Part shown: one piece after another, positions 50,026 through 58,077 of the stretch
Numbering within the stretch: position 1 is the first letter of the stretch
Layout: each line of letters begins with the position of its first letter
Source of the DNA: CAYWWM01 sp965198025
GTDB taxonomy: Bacteria; Acidobacteriota; Terriglobia; 2-12-FULL-54-10
NCBI GenBank assembly: GCA_965198025.1
Contig: OZ240237.1
Location: 124,001-188,000 of the forward strand
Reading direction: 5' to 3'
DNA length: 64,000 nucleotides
Made by a program: the position numbers and the translations under genes
Notes under the pieces: model-generated
What the model was told of the DNA's origin: nothing
Databases searched by the model: none
What the model saw: the letters and a program-made list of their open reading frames with translations, nothing else

Positions 50026-51750
50026 ATGATCCATAGAGCATTCTTGTTGCTGTGTCTTGTGCTGGGAGGGATTGCCCCGGCAGCCGTTGCGCAGGTCGAG
50101 GACTTCGCGCCGGTGACGAATGAAACGCTGTTGAACCCCAGCCCCAACGATTGGCTGATGTACAGCCGGACCTACGACAACCAGCGCTACAGTCCGCTCG
50201 ATCAGATCAACCGGCAGAACGTAGGGCAGTTGAATTTGGCCTGGGTGCGGGGCATGGCGCCTGGGATTCACGAACATATCCCTCTGGTCTACCGAGGCGT
50301 GATGTATGTGGCGAATCCGGGCGGGCTGCAGGCCCTTGATGCCACCAGCGGCGACCTGATCTGGGATTATCAACGCAGTCTGCCGCAGGGCAGCGGCCCC
50401 AGAGCAGGCCGGACGATCTCGATCTTTGAGGACCTCATTATCTATGCCGCGCCGGATCGAGCCGTAGTGGCCGTGGACGCCCGCACGGGCGAGCTGCGCT
50501 GGGAAGCGAAGTTGGCTTTCTCCAGTTCGGGCCCCAAGGTGTTCGACGGCAAGGTCATCTCTGGAATGACGGAGAACGCGGACGTCCGTGACAGCATCCT
50601 GGCGCTCGACGCGCGGACGGGAAGGGAACTGTGGCGGTTCGACACCGCGGCGGCGCCGGACGATCCGGGAGGAGACACCTGGGGCGGTCTGCCCGTGGAG
50701 CAGCGGTCCACCACCCCCTGGGGACTGCCGGGAGCCTATGACCCCATCCGCAACCTCCTCTACTGGGGAACGGCCAATCCCTCTCCGCACGTCCGGCTGA
50801 AGCGGCACGGTGACGCGGACGCCGTCCCGCGCTCCGCCCCCTCGGAGCTCTATAGCAATTCCACGCTGGCCCTCGATCCCGACACCGGCGAGCTGGACTG
50901 GTATTATCAGCACCTGCCCGGCGACGATTGGGATGCGGATCATACCCAGGAACGAATCCTGCTGCGGACACGGCTCGACCCGAATCCGGGTACGGTGAAA
51001 TGGATCAACCCCGGAATCCCCCGAGGCCAGGAGCGGGATGTGGTGGTCTCGTTGGGAGAGCCGGGAGGCATCTGGGTGAACGGCCGGGACGATGGCCGGT
51101 TTCTGTGGGCCACGCCCTTTCCCTATGACGTCCCCGAGTTCAACATCTCCCGCATTGACGTGGAGACAGGCAAGACGTATTTGAATTGGGATTTGGCGAT
51201 CGAAAGCTACGATCAGCCGCGACAGGTGATGTGCTTCCACAACACCAAGAGTTACTGGCCCATGGCCTATCATCCCGGCAACAACTCCTTGTACATTCCG
51301 TTCCACGACCAGTGCCTGGACCGCACCGCCAATCCGGACGACCCCAGAGGCCACGGGCCTCGATTCGGAATTCTTCGCCCCGGTGCCGACCCCGATGCCT
51401 ACGCCGGAATCGCCAAGGTCGACATGGCGACGGGAGAGATGGATCGGATTTACTCGCAGCGCGCCCCGGGCAACGGTGCCATGTTGCTGACGGCGGGAAA
51501 CCTCTTCTTTTGGGGGGACATGAACCGCAGGTTCCGGGCCTTTGACGCCGACACCGGGGACGTTCTCTGGGAAAACATTCTCGGCGGCATCATCCAGATG
51601 AGCACCATCACCTACGCCGTGAACGGGAAGCAATACGTGGCCGTGCTGACGGGCGACGGGGCTTCCGGGACGGCGGGTCCGCTCACCGTGGTCCCGGAGA
51701 TCAATCCGCCCCGCGGACACAACTCGATCTTCGTGTTCGCCTTGCCGTAA
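50026..51750 (+). CDS. PQQ-dependent dehydrogenase (quinoprotein propeller) 2
   Basis: 574 residues from ATG 50026 (GGGAGGTG upstream), with a signal peptide ending AVAQ. It has the propeller repeats GDLIWDY, GELRWEA, GRELWRFD, GELDWYYQ, DGRFLWA and GDVLWEN, and the front block DWLMYSRTYDNQRYSPLD. The overall order matches the gene at 46659, so the two are paralogues, but the substrate region differs. No fused cytochrome is seen. It probably oxidises an alcohol or aldehyde in the periplasm and feeds a soluble cytochrome c. Confidence 0.9.
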   Translation: MIHRAFLLLCLVLGGIAPAAVAQVEDFAPVTNETLLNPSPNDWLMYSRTYDNQRYSPLDQINRQNVGQLNLAWVRGMAPGIHEHIPLVYRGVMYVANPGGLQALDATSGDLIWDYQRSLPQGSGPRAGRTISIFEDLIIYAAPDRAVVAVDARTGELRWEAKLAFSSSGPKVFDGKVISGMTENADVRDSILALDARTGRELWRFDTAAAPDDPGGDTWGGLPVEQRSTTPWGLPGAYDPIRNLLYWGTANPSPHVRLKRHGDADAVPRSAPSELYSNSTLALDPDTGELDWYYQHLPGDDWDADHTQERILLRTRLDPNPGTVKWINPGIPRGQERDVVVSLGEPGGIWVNGRDDGRFLWATPFPYDVPEFNISRIDVETGKTYLNWDLAIESYDQPRQVMCFHNTKSYWPMAYHPGNNSLYIPFHDQCLDRTANPDDPRGHGPRFGILRPGADPDAYAGIAKVDMATGEMDRIYSQRAPGNGAMLLTAGNLFFWGDMNRRFRAFDADTGDVLWENILGGIIQMSTITYAVNGKQYVAVLTGDGASGTAGPLTVVPEINPPRGHNSIFVFALP

Positions 51751-51755
51751 CAAAC

Positions 51756-51868
51756 AGGTAGCGACAGGCCTCTGGCCTGTCGCTATAGTGCAGGTCACCC
51801 CCCCAACGGTGTCATCCCGAGAAGCGCAGCGACGAGGGATCTGCTCTTCGCCTCTCCCAGGTAGCGTC
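51756..51868. repeat. Dispersed repeat, copy C (TCATCCCGAG type)
   Basis: It starts AGGTAGCGACAGGCCTCTGG with a palindromic GACAGGCCTCTGGCCTGTC, then GTCATCCCGAGAAGCGCAGC and GGGATCTGCTCTTCGCC, and ends CCCAGGTAGCG. Confidence 0.75.
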
Positions 51869-52001
51869 CGGCGGCTGTCTGCTGCTCAGCGATCATCCCG
51901 CCTGGAAGCCCACGCCCTGGCCCGCCGACGCCGAAGTAATCGGCGAAGTGAAGTGGATGTCACGGACGCTGTGAAACGCCGGATACGGAGGGATGGAACA
52001 C

Positions 52002-52193
52002 ATGGGTGGATTATTGATCCTGTTGAGCCTGGCAACCGGAATAGCGGCACTCATAGCACTCATTCGGCCGTTGCCGGGCCTCTATTTGCCAACCAGGAAG
52101 CGGGCGGGCAGTTGTAACGAAGGGGTGTATACTCACGAGTGCCAAAAACTAATTCCAGTTGTATTTTCACGGGGTAGCTTAAGGAGCCGATAA
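52002..52193 (+). CDS. Possible truncated small membrane protein
   Basis: A frame of 63 codons gives one hydrophobic helix (GLLILLSLATGIAALIALIR) followed by PLPGLYLPTRKRA. The LPTRKRA block looks conserved in style, but the rest (after about residue 35) does not look like protein. It may be the N-terminus of a gene whose remainder was lost. It ends at the start codon of the next gene. Confidence 0.25.
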   Translation: MGGLLILLSLATGIAALIALIRPLPGLYLPTRKRAGSCNEGVYTHECQKLIPVVFSRGSLRSR

Positions 52194-52903
52194 TGCGTCA
52201 GGATCTAAGTTCTGATCACTTGCTGGAAATCCGATACCGCCCTATGGGAGCGTTTCTGAATATCCGCGGTGAAATTGCGGACTTTTTCTGCGCACAAGGA
52301 TTGTTTCTCCACTGGAGAATTAGCGATAACAGAGTTGATTTTTGGAATATGGAGGATTCACAAGACGACCCTGAAAAGGCCTACGTTAGTTTTCGTAACT
52401 GTGGATACGAAAGGCATAATCCAGATTCGCACAGTTACTTTGCGGACCGAGCTGCAAAATTTGTTTCCGTCTTGGACGATTTTCCAGAATTTAACTATCC
52501 ACCTGTCAAGAGATTAGGAATTCGTGCTCGCTTCTATCGTCCTGTAGAAAATCTCGACTTTGAGGAATTGCGCACCCGGTATTTCACAAAGTTCATCAAG
52601 GACCCAGCAACTAATGTGTTTGGCGGAAAATTAGAGGATGTTGGAGTGAACCTAAACTTCCGAGAAAAGGAGACGTTTTTCAATATTGTTAGCGGCCCAA
52701 TGAAAAAGGAACAATTTGTTAAGGATTTTTCACGACTCGCTGACAAGGACGATGTTGGTCAAATCGGAATCTTTTTCGATATAGATTTATTCAAGGTCGA
52801 TCTTGGTGCAGTTTCTACAAGAGCCCTCATAGGAGAAATTAAATCCCTTCACCAAAAATCTTGGCAGAGACTGGGCTTATTAGAGGCATATCTGGAAATT
52901 TGA
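52193..52903 (+). CDS. Unknown protein, AT-rich accessory gene
   Basis: 236 residues from ATG 52193, with AAGGAG upstream. The base composition is clearly richer in A and T than its neighbours, which suggests transfer. The protein is soluble, with alternating strands and helices (LLEIRYRPMGAFLNIRGEIA, FLHWRISDNRVDFWN, GLLEAYLEI). The overall style recalls TIGR04255-type proteins from defence-like or mobile regions, but no diagnostic motif is seen. It is followed by a small membrane protein gene after 4 bp, so the two form a unit. The function is unknown. Confidence 0.65.
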   Translation: MRQDLSSDHLLEIRYRPMGAFLNIRGEIADFFCAQGLFLHWRISDNRVDFWNMEDSQDDPEKAYVSFRNCGYERHNPDSHSYFADRAAKFVSVLDDFPEFNYPPVKRLGIRARFYRPVENLDFEELRTRYFTKFIKDPATNVFGGKLEDVGVNLNFREKETFFNIVSGPMKKEQFVKDFSRLADKDDVGQIGIFFDIDLFKVDLGAVSTRALIGEIKSLHQKSWQRLGLLEAYLEI

Positions 52904-52907
52904 ACAG

Positions 52908-53333
52908 ATGACTAAGTGGAAACGAAGGCGATCTACGGGAAAGGTCGGTGGACGAGCCACGGCGGAAGTTCCCGAGGACCAATACACTCCTACTGCCGAT
53001 GACATATTAGGGACGCGTCCCTTCCACGGCAGTGGAACAGGAACTTTGCCCGTCAAGACTGCCTCTGCCACAACTCTAACAGAACCGATCGGTGACACTC
53101 CGTCATCCTCACCTGAGGCAACAGAATCTGCAGTCGGAATGACTTACGCCGACCTTCTGTTTAGATTGGCAAACCGTTTTGGATGGCTGATCTATGCCGC
53201 ACCTCTATTTTTCTTTTATATCGTCGCAATTTATTCAGGCAATCTGAATGATCTATACAAGTTCGGGCTGGTGACTCTCGCGGGAGTAGCAATGCTTCTA
53301 GTGATATATTTAGTGAAGAGATTCCTAGATTAG
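52908..53333 (+). CDS. Unknown membrane protein, partner of the upstream gene
   Basis: 141 residues from ATG 52908, 4 bp after the upstream stop. The first half is a basic then Ser/Thr/Pro-rich, probably disordered stretch. Two hydrophobic helices near the C-terminus (LIYAAPLFFFYIVAIYSG and FGLVTLAGVAMLLVIYLV) would anchor it. The layout, a disordered cytoplasmic tail with a helical hairpin, fits an anchor or effector protein paired with the soluble protein before it. No motif is recognised. Confidence 0.62.
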   Translation: MTKWKRRRSTGKVGGRATAEVPEDQYTPTADDILGTRPFHGSGTGTLPVKTASATTLTEPIGDTPSSSPEATESAVGMTYADLLFRLANRFGWLIYAAPLFFFYIVAIYSGNLNDLYKFGLVTLAGVAMLLVIYLVKRFLD

Positions 53334-53390
53334 CTTTCAGGAGATTGCCCGGAATTCCGTTGAAAGTCAGCGACCCTCGGTGTAGCTAGA

Positions 53391-53705
53391 CTACGCGGCG
53401 GCCGCTTCGTTGGCAACTGGTTTTCGGGAAACGGTATTGGCCAAGGAGGCCAGCAGCAGCGGAATCTCGCGGAACCCTCGGATCTTGCGGAACTGCCTCT
53501 CGGCCACCAGCAGTCCCGATCCCACCCAGCGTTCGATCTGGTCTCCCGGGCGCCAGCGCTTCACGTTGCGGCAAACCGTCTCGACGATCGAGAACGCCGA
53601 CTCGATCACATTGGTGCTGGCGAGGGACCGCCGCAGCTTCGGCGGCACACCCAAACGATGCACCGTGAGCGTCTCTTCCATCCCTTCGCCCAGACTCCGG
53701 GCGGC
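53391..53705 (-). pseudogene. IS256-family transposase, C-terminal fragment
   Basis: About 105 codons of the C-terminus remain: AARSLGEGMEETLTVHRLGV, RRSLASTNVIESAFSIVETV and NVKRWRPGDQIERWVGSGLL. The last catalytic Glu of the DDE set is in NVIESAF. The frame continues upstream into unrelated sequence, so about 300 residues of the transposase are missing. Confidence 0.85.
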
Positions 53706-53874
53706 GCTCGCTGGCGCTATTTTGGGAGTGCCTTTGCTTGCTGTTGTCATCGCCATCGTGAATACCGTCTGGATCGCAGCCGCGCTTTCGTTTCTGTATG
53801 GGCTGCTCGTTGTAGTGCCAGGTGCTTGCTCAATCAAGCTGTGGCGCTGGCTCCGAGAATTGCTTGTCGGTTGA
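53706..53874 (+). pseudogene. Possible membrane-protein C-terminal fragment
   Basis: The plus strand from the IS256 break gives a long hydrophobic stretch (ILGVPLLAVVIAIVNTVWIA, ALSFLYGLLVVVPGACSIKL) ending WRWLRELLVG and a stop. It may be the tail of a gene cut by the IS256 element. There is no start codon. Confidence 0.3.
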
Positions 53875-53985
53875 TCGATGTGAGTACTAACGAATTGAGG
53901 ATTTATTGTCGCGGGGCGACGCTGTGACGACTCAGCAAACCGGAAGGAGCCCGCATGAGCGCACAGAACGACAAGAACGCTCAAC

Positions 53986-54462
53986 TCAGCGAAGAGGGCG
54001 TTGCAAGTAGACGATAACCTCTCCGTAGTCACCCCCGGCAACATCACCAGGGGTGTCATGTTCGATATCCTCGAAATCACCCAATTTGCTCGTCCACTTA
54101 CCAGAGGGAAGCTGCCGTGCGGCGTGTGTGACCTGCTCGGTTTCGTTGGTCACCTTAGCATATAGCGCGATCTTTTCTATCCCTGGTTCAAGGGAACCAT
54201 CCTTGCATGGATAATAGCCCCGAGTCCTGTAAGCTTCAATGAAAGCCTGCCTTTTGACCGAGAGTTCCACTCCATCCGGCCAATACACTGACATGGTATG
54301 TGGAACCGGCCACCATCGGCGGCTGTCCTCGCCCGCAGCCCAGGCGATGCAGTTGTAATTGGAGTCCTCTGCACTCGTGATTACTGCACTATCAGGCAGT
54401 CTTGGAAAGGCGTGTCTGAATTTATCGGACTTCAGCTTTTGTTTTCCCACCACTTCAGCCAA
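53986..54462 (-). CDS. DUF7689-like protein
   Basis: 158 residues from a TTG at 54462; the exact start is uncertain. The pattern AFPRLPDSAVITSAEDSNYN, CIAWAAGEDSRRWWPVPHT, VYWPDGV and FIEAYRTRGYYPCKDGSLEP is that of a family of unknown function whose conserved Cys, Trp and Asp residues suggest a peptidase-like or cell-wall site. The gene overlaps the upstream gene by 31 bp, a sign of coupled translation. Confidence 0.72.
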   Translation of the reverse strand: MAEVVGKQKLKSDKFRHAFPRLPDSAVITSAEDSNYNCIAWAAGEDSRRWWPVPHTMSVYWPDGVELSVKRQAFIEAYRTRGYYPCKDGSLEPGIEKIALYAKVTNETEQVTHAARQLPSGKWTSKLGDFEDIEHDTPGDVAGGDYGEVIVYLQRPLR

Positions 54463-54905
54463 GCCTGCGCCATTTTTTTGTAATTGCCCCGGTCTTCATG
54501 TTGGACTGGCTGAGCCGACGTGATTAACTCCAACGCACTGAACCAGTGATCTAAGACCCCCTTCTGAATCTGCTCCATGATTAGCGGCACCGCATCATTA
54601 CCCATGGCTAGAATAGCCATATGAGCACGGCAGGAGTATATCTCATTCTGAGAAGAACTGAATCCTCTCTCTTCCCTCCACTCCCTGACAAGCCTATCGA
54701 ACTTGATCTGGAGCTCTTGGTCTCGCCCAATCTCACGCTTCTGGTTGAGTTCATAGCTACGGACGGTTTGGTGCGCAGGCACCCATTTGGATGATGAGAG
54801 CGTGTTGAGTTCTTGTTCGTGCCCAGGTTCCCTGAAAAAGCCCACGTCAAAACTGATGTCCATTGCCGAAGTGCACGAATCAACTGTTGGCGTCAATGTG
54901 TCCAT
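54432..54905 (-). CDS. Unknown protein, partner of the DUF7689-like gene
   Basis: 157 residues from ATG 54905, one base after the upstream stop; a longer start at 54962 would overlap the upstream gene. The C-terminal half, with HMAILAMGNDAVPLIMEQIQ, LDHWFSALELITSAQPVQHE and KMAQAWLKWWENKS, forms three helices recalling HEAT-like units found next to DUF7689-type proteins. Function unknown; the constant pairing suggests they work together. Confidence 0.68.
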   Translation of the reverse strand: MDTLTPTVDSCTSAMDISFDVGFFREPGHEQELNTLSSSKWVPAHQTVRSYELNQKREIGRDQELQIKFDRLVREWREERGFSSSQNEIYSCRAHMAILAMGNDAVPLIMEQIQKGVLDHWFSALELITSAQPVQHEDRGNYKKMAQAWLKWWENKS

Positions 54906-54906
54906 A

Positions 54907-55185
54907 TCAATTAACGTTTTCCTTTGAACCCTGGTTCTGTTTGTAGAGTTCCTCCGGTGCATCTACCGTCACGACGTTAGTGGATTTGACCGAGTAGACG
55001 GGGGCACCTTCTTTATCGTACTGTCCGTCCAAACGAACAACCTCAGTTATAACGGCTTTCAGCCTGATCCGGCTACCGTCCTGAAGTTTGGCCTCGGACC
55101 AGCGGTCGGTGGATTCCTCAATTTCTATCAGTATCCCTCTAGATTGCCTTCCCTGGTACGGTACTTGCTTGAACTTTTGCCCCAT
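54907..55185 (-). CDS. Small conserved protein of unknown function
   Basis: 92 residues from ATG 55185 (GGGGGAG upstream). The pattern STDRWSEAKLQDGSRIRLKA, then VVRLDGQYDKEGAPVYSVKS and TNVVTVDAPEELY belongs to a small family seen in cyanobacteria and soil bacteria. It is beta-rich with no catalytic motif. It is the first gene of a three-gene run with almost no spacing. Confidence 0.7.
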   Translation of the reverse strand: MGQKFKQVPYQGRQSRGILIEIEESTDRWSEAKLQDGSRIRLKAVITEVVRLDGQYDKEGAPVYSVKSTNVVTVDAPEELYKQNQGSKENVN

Positions 55186-55678
55186 CTGGCTCCCCCGTTT
55201 CCGTTAACCGTATGACCTCTCCGTGTCGCGTCTATCATTGTAAACCATTATCACCACACCCCTTCTGTGTCAAATGCCCCAATCGCCCATTTTCTCCCCT
55301 CCTGAACCGGGCGCGCTCCGCGCCCATCTCCATATCCCAATAGTTCCGACTGACACGCGTCAGGCTTGGCAAGTGCCGTGCGGCGGTCTAGGGTGAAGGC
55401 ATGGCGCCGCCGACCATCCAACACCTGACCGTCCCGGCAGCACAGATTTTTTACTCCTCAGCCCGCTGCGTAGAGCTACCGGCGGGCGGCGAGTGTCCTT
55501 GCGGACTGGCAAGAACGTCTGGCTAAGGAACCAACGGTCGCGAACCGAAGTCTGCTCTAGATTGGCCCACCGACGATCTCGCGTCGATGCGCACGAAGCC
55601 CTTGACGCCGCACGTGGTTGCGTGTGCTCACCGGCGGCGGGCGGTAAGCAAGCTGTGATGCGATTACCGCCCCGCCTC
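55186..55678. other. Intergenic
   Basis: No gene is seen. It contains a small GC hairpin (GGCGCGCTCCGCGCC near 55309) and a promoter-like AT-rich patch near 55230 for the three-gene run on the minus strand. Confidence 0.4.
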
Positions 55679-55835
55679 CCGTGTCATCCCGAGGACAGCG
55701 TTGTTGTGCGGGCGGATGCGAGCACGAAACGACATATCGATGTCGTTTCGGAGCGCCCGGATCTGCTCTTCGCCTGTCCCCGATAGTGCAGGCCCCGGCC
55801 TGCACTGATTCCCGCCCCAGGCTGCCGGAGTAGCG
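55679..55835. repeat. Dispersed repeat, copy D, with inner palindrome
   Basis: It contains TGTCATCCCGAGG, then an insert with a perfect 11-bp hairpin (CGAAACGACAT-ATCG-ATGTCGTTTCG, 55725-55750), then GGATCTGCTCTTCGCC and GCAGGCCCCGGCCTGC. Confidence 0.7.
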
Positions 55836-55841
55836 GAAGCG

Positions 55842-58013
55842 TTATTCGGTAGGCTCGAAAATCTCGGGCAGGTTGAAGACCTGCACGATTCCGTCGCCTC
55901 CCACGAATAAATCTCCCGTCTCGGCATGGAAGGCCAGACGGCGGCCCATGAGTTGGGAGTAGGGCGTGGCGCGCAGAACCGCCCAGGGCTCGACGTTGCC
56001 GTTGTCGCCATACTGCCAGACGCCGATGAAGTGGCCGTCGCCGAAGCTCTCGACACCCGGCGGGCCGGGCAAACGCCCCGGGAACCTGGCCGCCGCGATG
56101 ATTTTCCTGCCTTCCGGATAAAGCCTCACGTCGCGCGTGATGCGGCTGAATCCGAGCCCGGTGTTCGGGCCGGAAAGGACCCACTTGGGGGCCGTGTCTC
56201 CTTCGTCGGTGCGGTTGAAGAACACCGCGGCCTCTCGGGTGGTGACGGCCAGCAAGTCGTTCTCCGGGTCCACCTCGACGCGGATGGGCCCGTCCAGTTG
56301 CGTGTTGGGGCCATGCAGTATGCGGATGGGAGCGGCGTTGCCGTCCGCGTCGTTGGGAAACACCAGAATCGAATCGGTGGTGAACTGGGCGACAAAGATC
56401 TCGCCGTGGAGCGGGTCAACCGCCACATTGTCCGGCTGGCTCAGGAGCGTATCGGGGCCTTGCAAAATGCGGATCGGAGCTTCGTCCCCGTCGGCATCCC
56501 CGCGGAAGAACAGAATCGCCTGGGCAAACGGATTGGGGACCGCGTACTCGTCGCGGATGGGATCAACCGCAATGTAGTGGCTGGTGCGGGCCTGGCGCGT
56601 TCTGGAGCCTTGAATGATTCGGGTGGGCGCCGCATTGCCGTCCGCCGAACTGGCGTAGACGGAGATCCTCGGCTGGCTCACTCAGTTGGGAACCAGAATC
56701 TCATCGCGCTTGGCGTCATAGGCCACTGCGCCGACGCGGCCCATGCTGGCTAGAGGCGCGTTATCCGCCGCTGTCCGGATGATGCGGAGCGGCGCCGCGT
56801 TGCCTTGCGCCGTGCGCGAAAACACGGCGGCGATGTGATTGTCCCAGCTGGCCACCCAGAGTTCGTCGTGCTCCTCGTCGATCTGGACGCCGACCGGACC
56901 CTTCAACTTTGTATCCGGTCCTTGGAGCACCCGGACCGGTGGCACGTCTCCGTCCGCGTCCCGCGCGAAAAACAGAACCGAATCGTCGCCGGTGTTGGCG
57001 ACCACAATCTCGCCGCTGACAGGGTCCTGGATGATGCCGTCGGGCTGATCGAGGCGCGTGCGGAGGCCCTGGATCACGCGCACTGGTTCGGCGTCACCGT
57101 TTGCGGTGCGGGAAAAGACCGTAATGGAAGCCGGCAGGAACTTGCCGGTGGATGGACCAAGCGGCACAGCCCGGCCCGGAACATTGTAGCCGAGCGACGA
57201 ACGGGTGAGGCTGTCGGGACCGCGCACCTCCCCTTCGCCGGTCTGGGTCTCCCGCCAGTTGCCGTGGTTGATCACGTAGACTTCGTTGTTTTCCGTGTCC
57301 ACGTAAACGCCATGGGGGTCGGCGATCTGCGTGTTGGGACCCTGAATGAACCGCAGGGGCTCATCCTCTTCCTCAAAGGTTCTCCGATAGGCACTGAGCC
57401 GGTTGACGTGCTCGGTGGTGATCCACAGTTCGTCGTTCACGGCATCCAGATAGACGCCGGCGTTGGCGCGCGGAATGATGCCGTCGAGCCGCCTGAGGGG
57501 AGGCACATCGCCGTTGGCCTCTATGGAGTAGACGTTCAAGGTCCCCGTCTCACCGCTCACCGAGTAGAGTTCCCCGTGCTGCGGCGAGAGGGCCAGTCCG
57601 CAGACCATGCCCAGGCTCGCGTTGGGGCCGGCAATTCTGCGGTGCGGCTCCATGATGCGATCCGTGGGAGTGAACTGCGTGGGATAAACCAGAATGCTGG
57701 CTCCGGCCGATTCCTTGTCGTTGGCCATGAAGACTTCGCCCCGCTCCGTGTCGATGGCCACCGCGCGGAAGACGGGGTTGGGGTCTGAAAGGACGCGGAC
57801 GGGCGGGCGGTCCAGGATCAGAGGCTGCCTTTGCAGAGACGCGCCTTGTTGCGCAAAAACCACGCTGGGAGACTGCTGAGTTTGGACCCGGACGGCTGCG
57901 GCAAGCAAAACTGCCACAAGAATAGGCCGAATCATGGGTGAAATGTGTCTGTCGAATCTCCCGAATCTACCGCATCTGCCGAATTTCCCGAATCTCCCGA
58001 ATTTCTGGATCAT
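55842..58013 (-). pseudogene. Exported beta-propeller protein split by in-frame TGA
   Basis: Two frames in the same phase (58013-56682 and 56681-55842) together make one propeller protein of about 720 residues, interrupted by TGA at 56684-56682 between DEILVPN and VSQPRISVYASSADG. The blades repeat every 50 or so residues: HGVYVDTENNEVYVIN, GVQIDEEHDELWVASWDN, VAVDPLHGEIFVAQFT, FAQAILFFRGDADGD-APIR. The signal peptide is MIRPILVAVLLAAAVRVQ; the start is either 57935 or 58013, the latter having AAGGA upstream. The 58013 start adds a repeat-coded FGRFGK region. The TGA is probably a mutation of a sense codon; readthrough is possible. The function is unknown. Confidence 0.78.
57947..58010. repeat. 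Short tandem repeat (CCGAATCTC-like units)
   Basis: About seven imperfect 9-bp units of the type CCGAATCTC/CCGAATTTC lie at the 5' end of the propeller gene; on the minus strand they encode FGRFGKFGRCGRFGRF if translated. Such a repeat can change in length and alter expression or the N-terminus. Confidence 0.7.
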
Positions 58014-58077
58014 TTCTTCATCCTTCTTGTATCGTGTTGGTTGCTTTGGGCTGCCAGATGGCGGAAGTCTTCGCCCG

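Noticed and set aside
49921..51798. 625-codon open frame on the minus strand
   Set aside because: It is antisense to the second PQQ dehydrogenase. No signal peptide or motif, and the plus-strand gene is clearly real.
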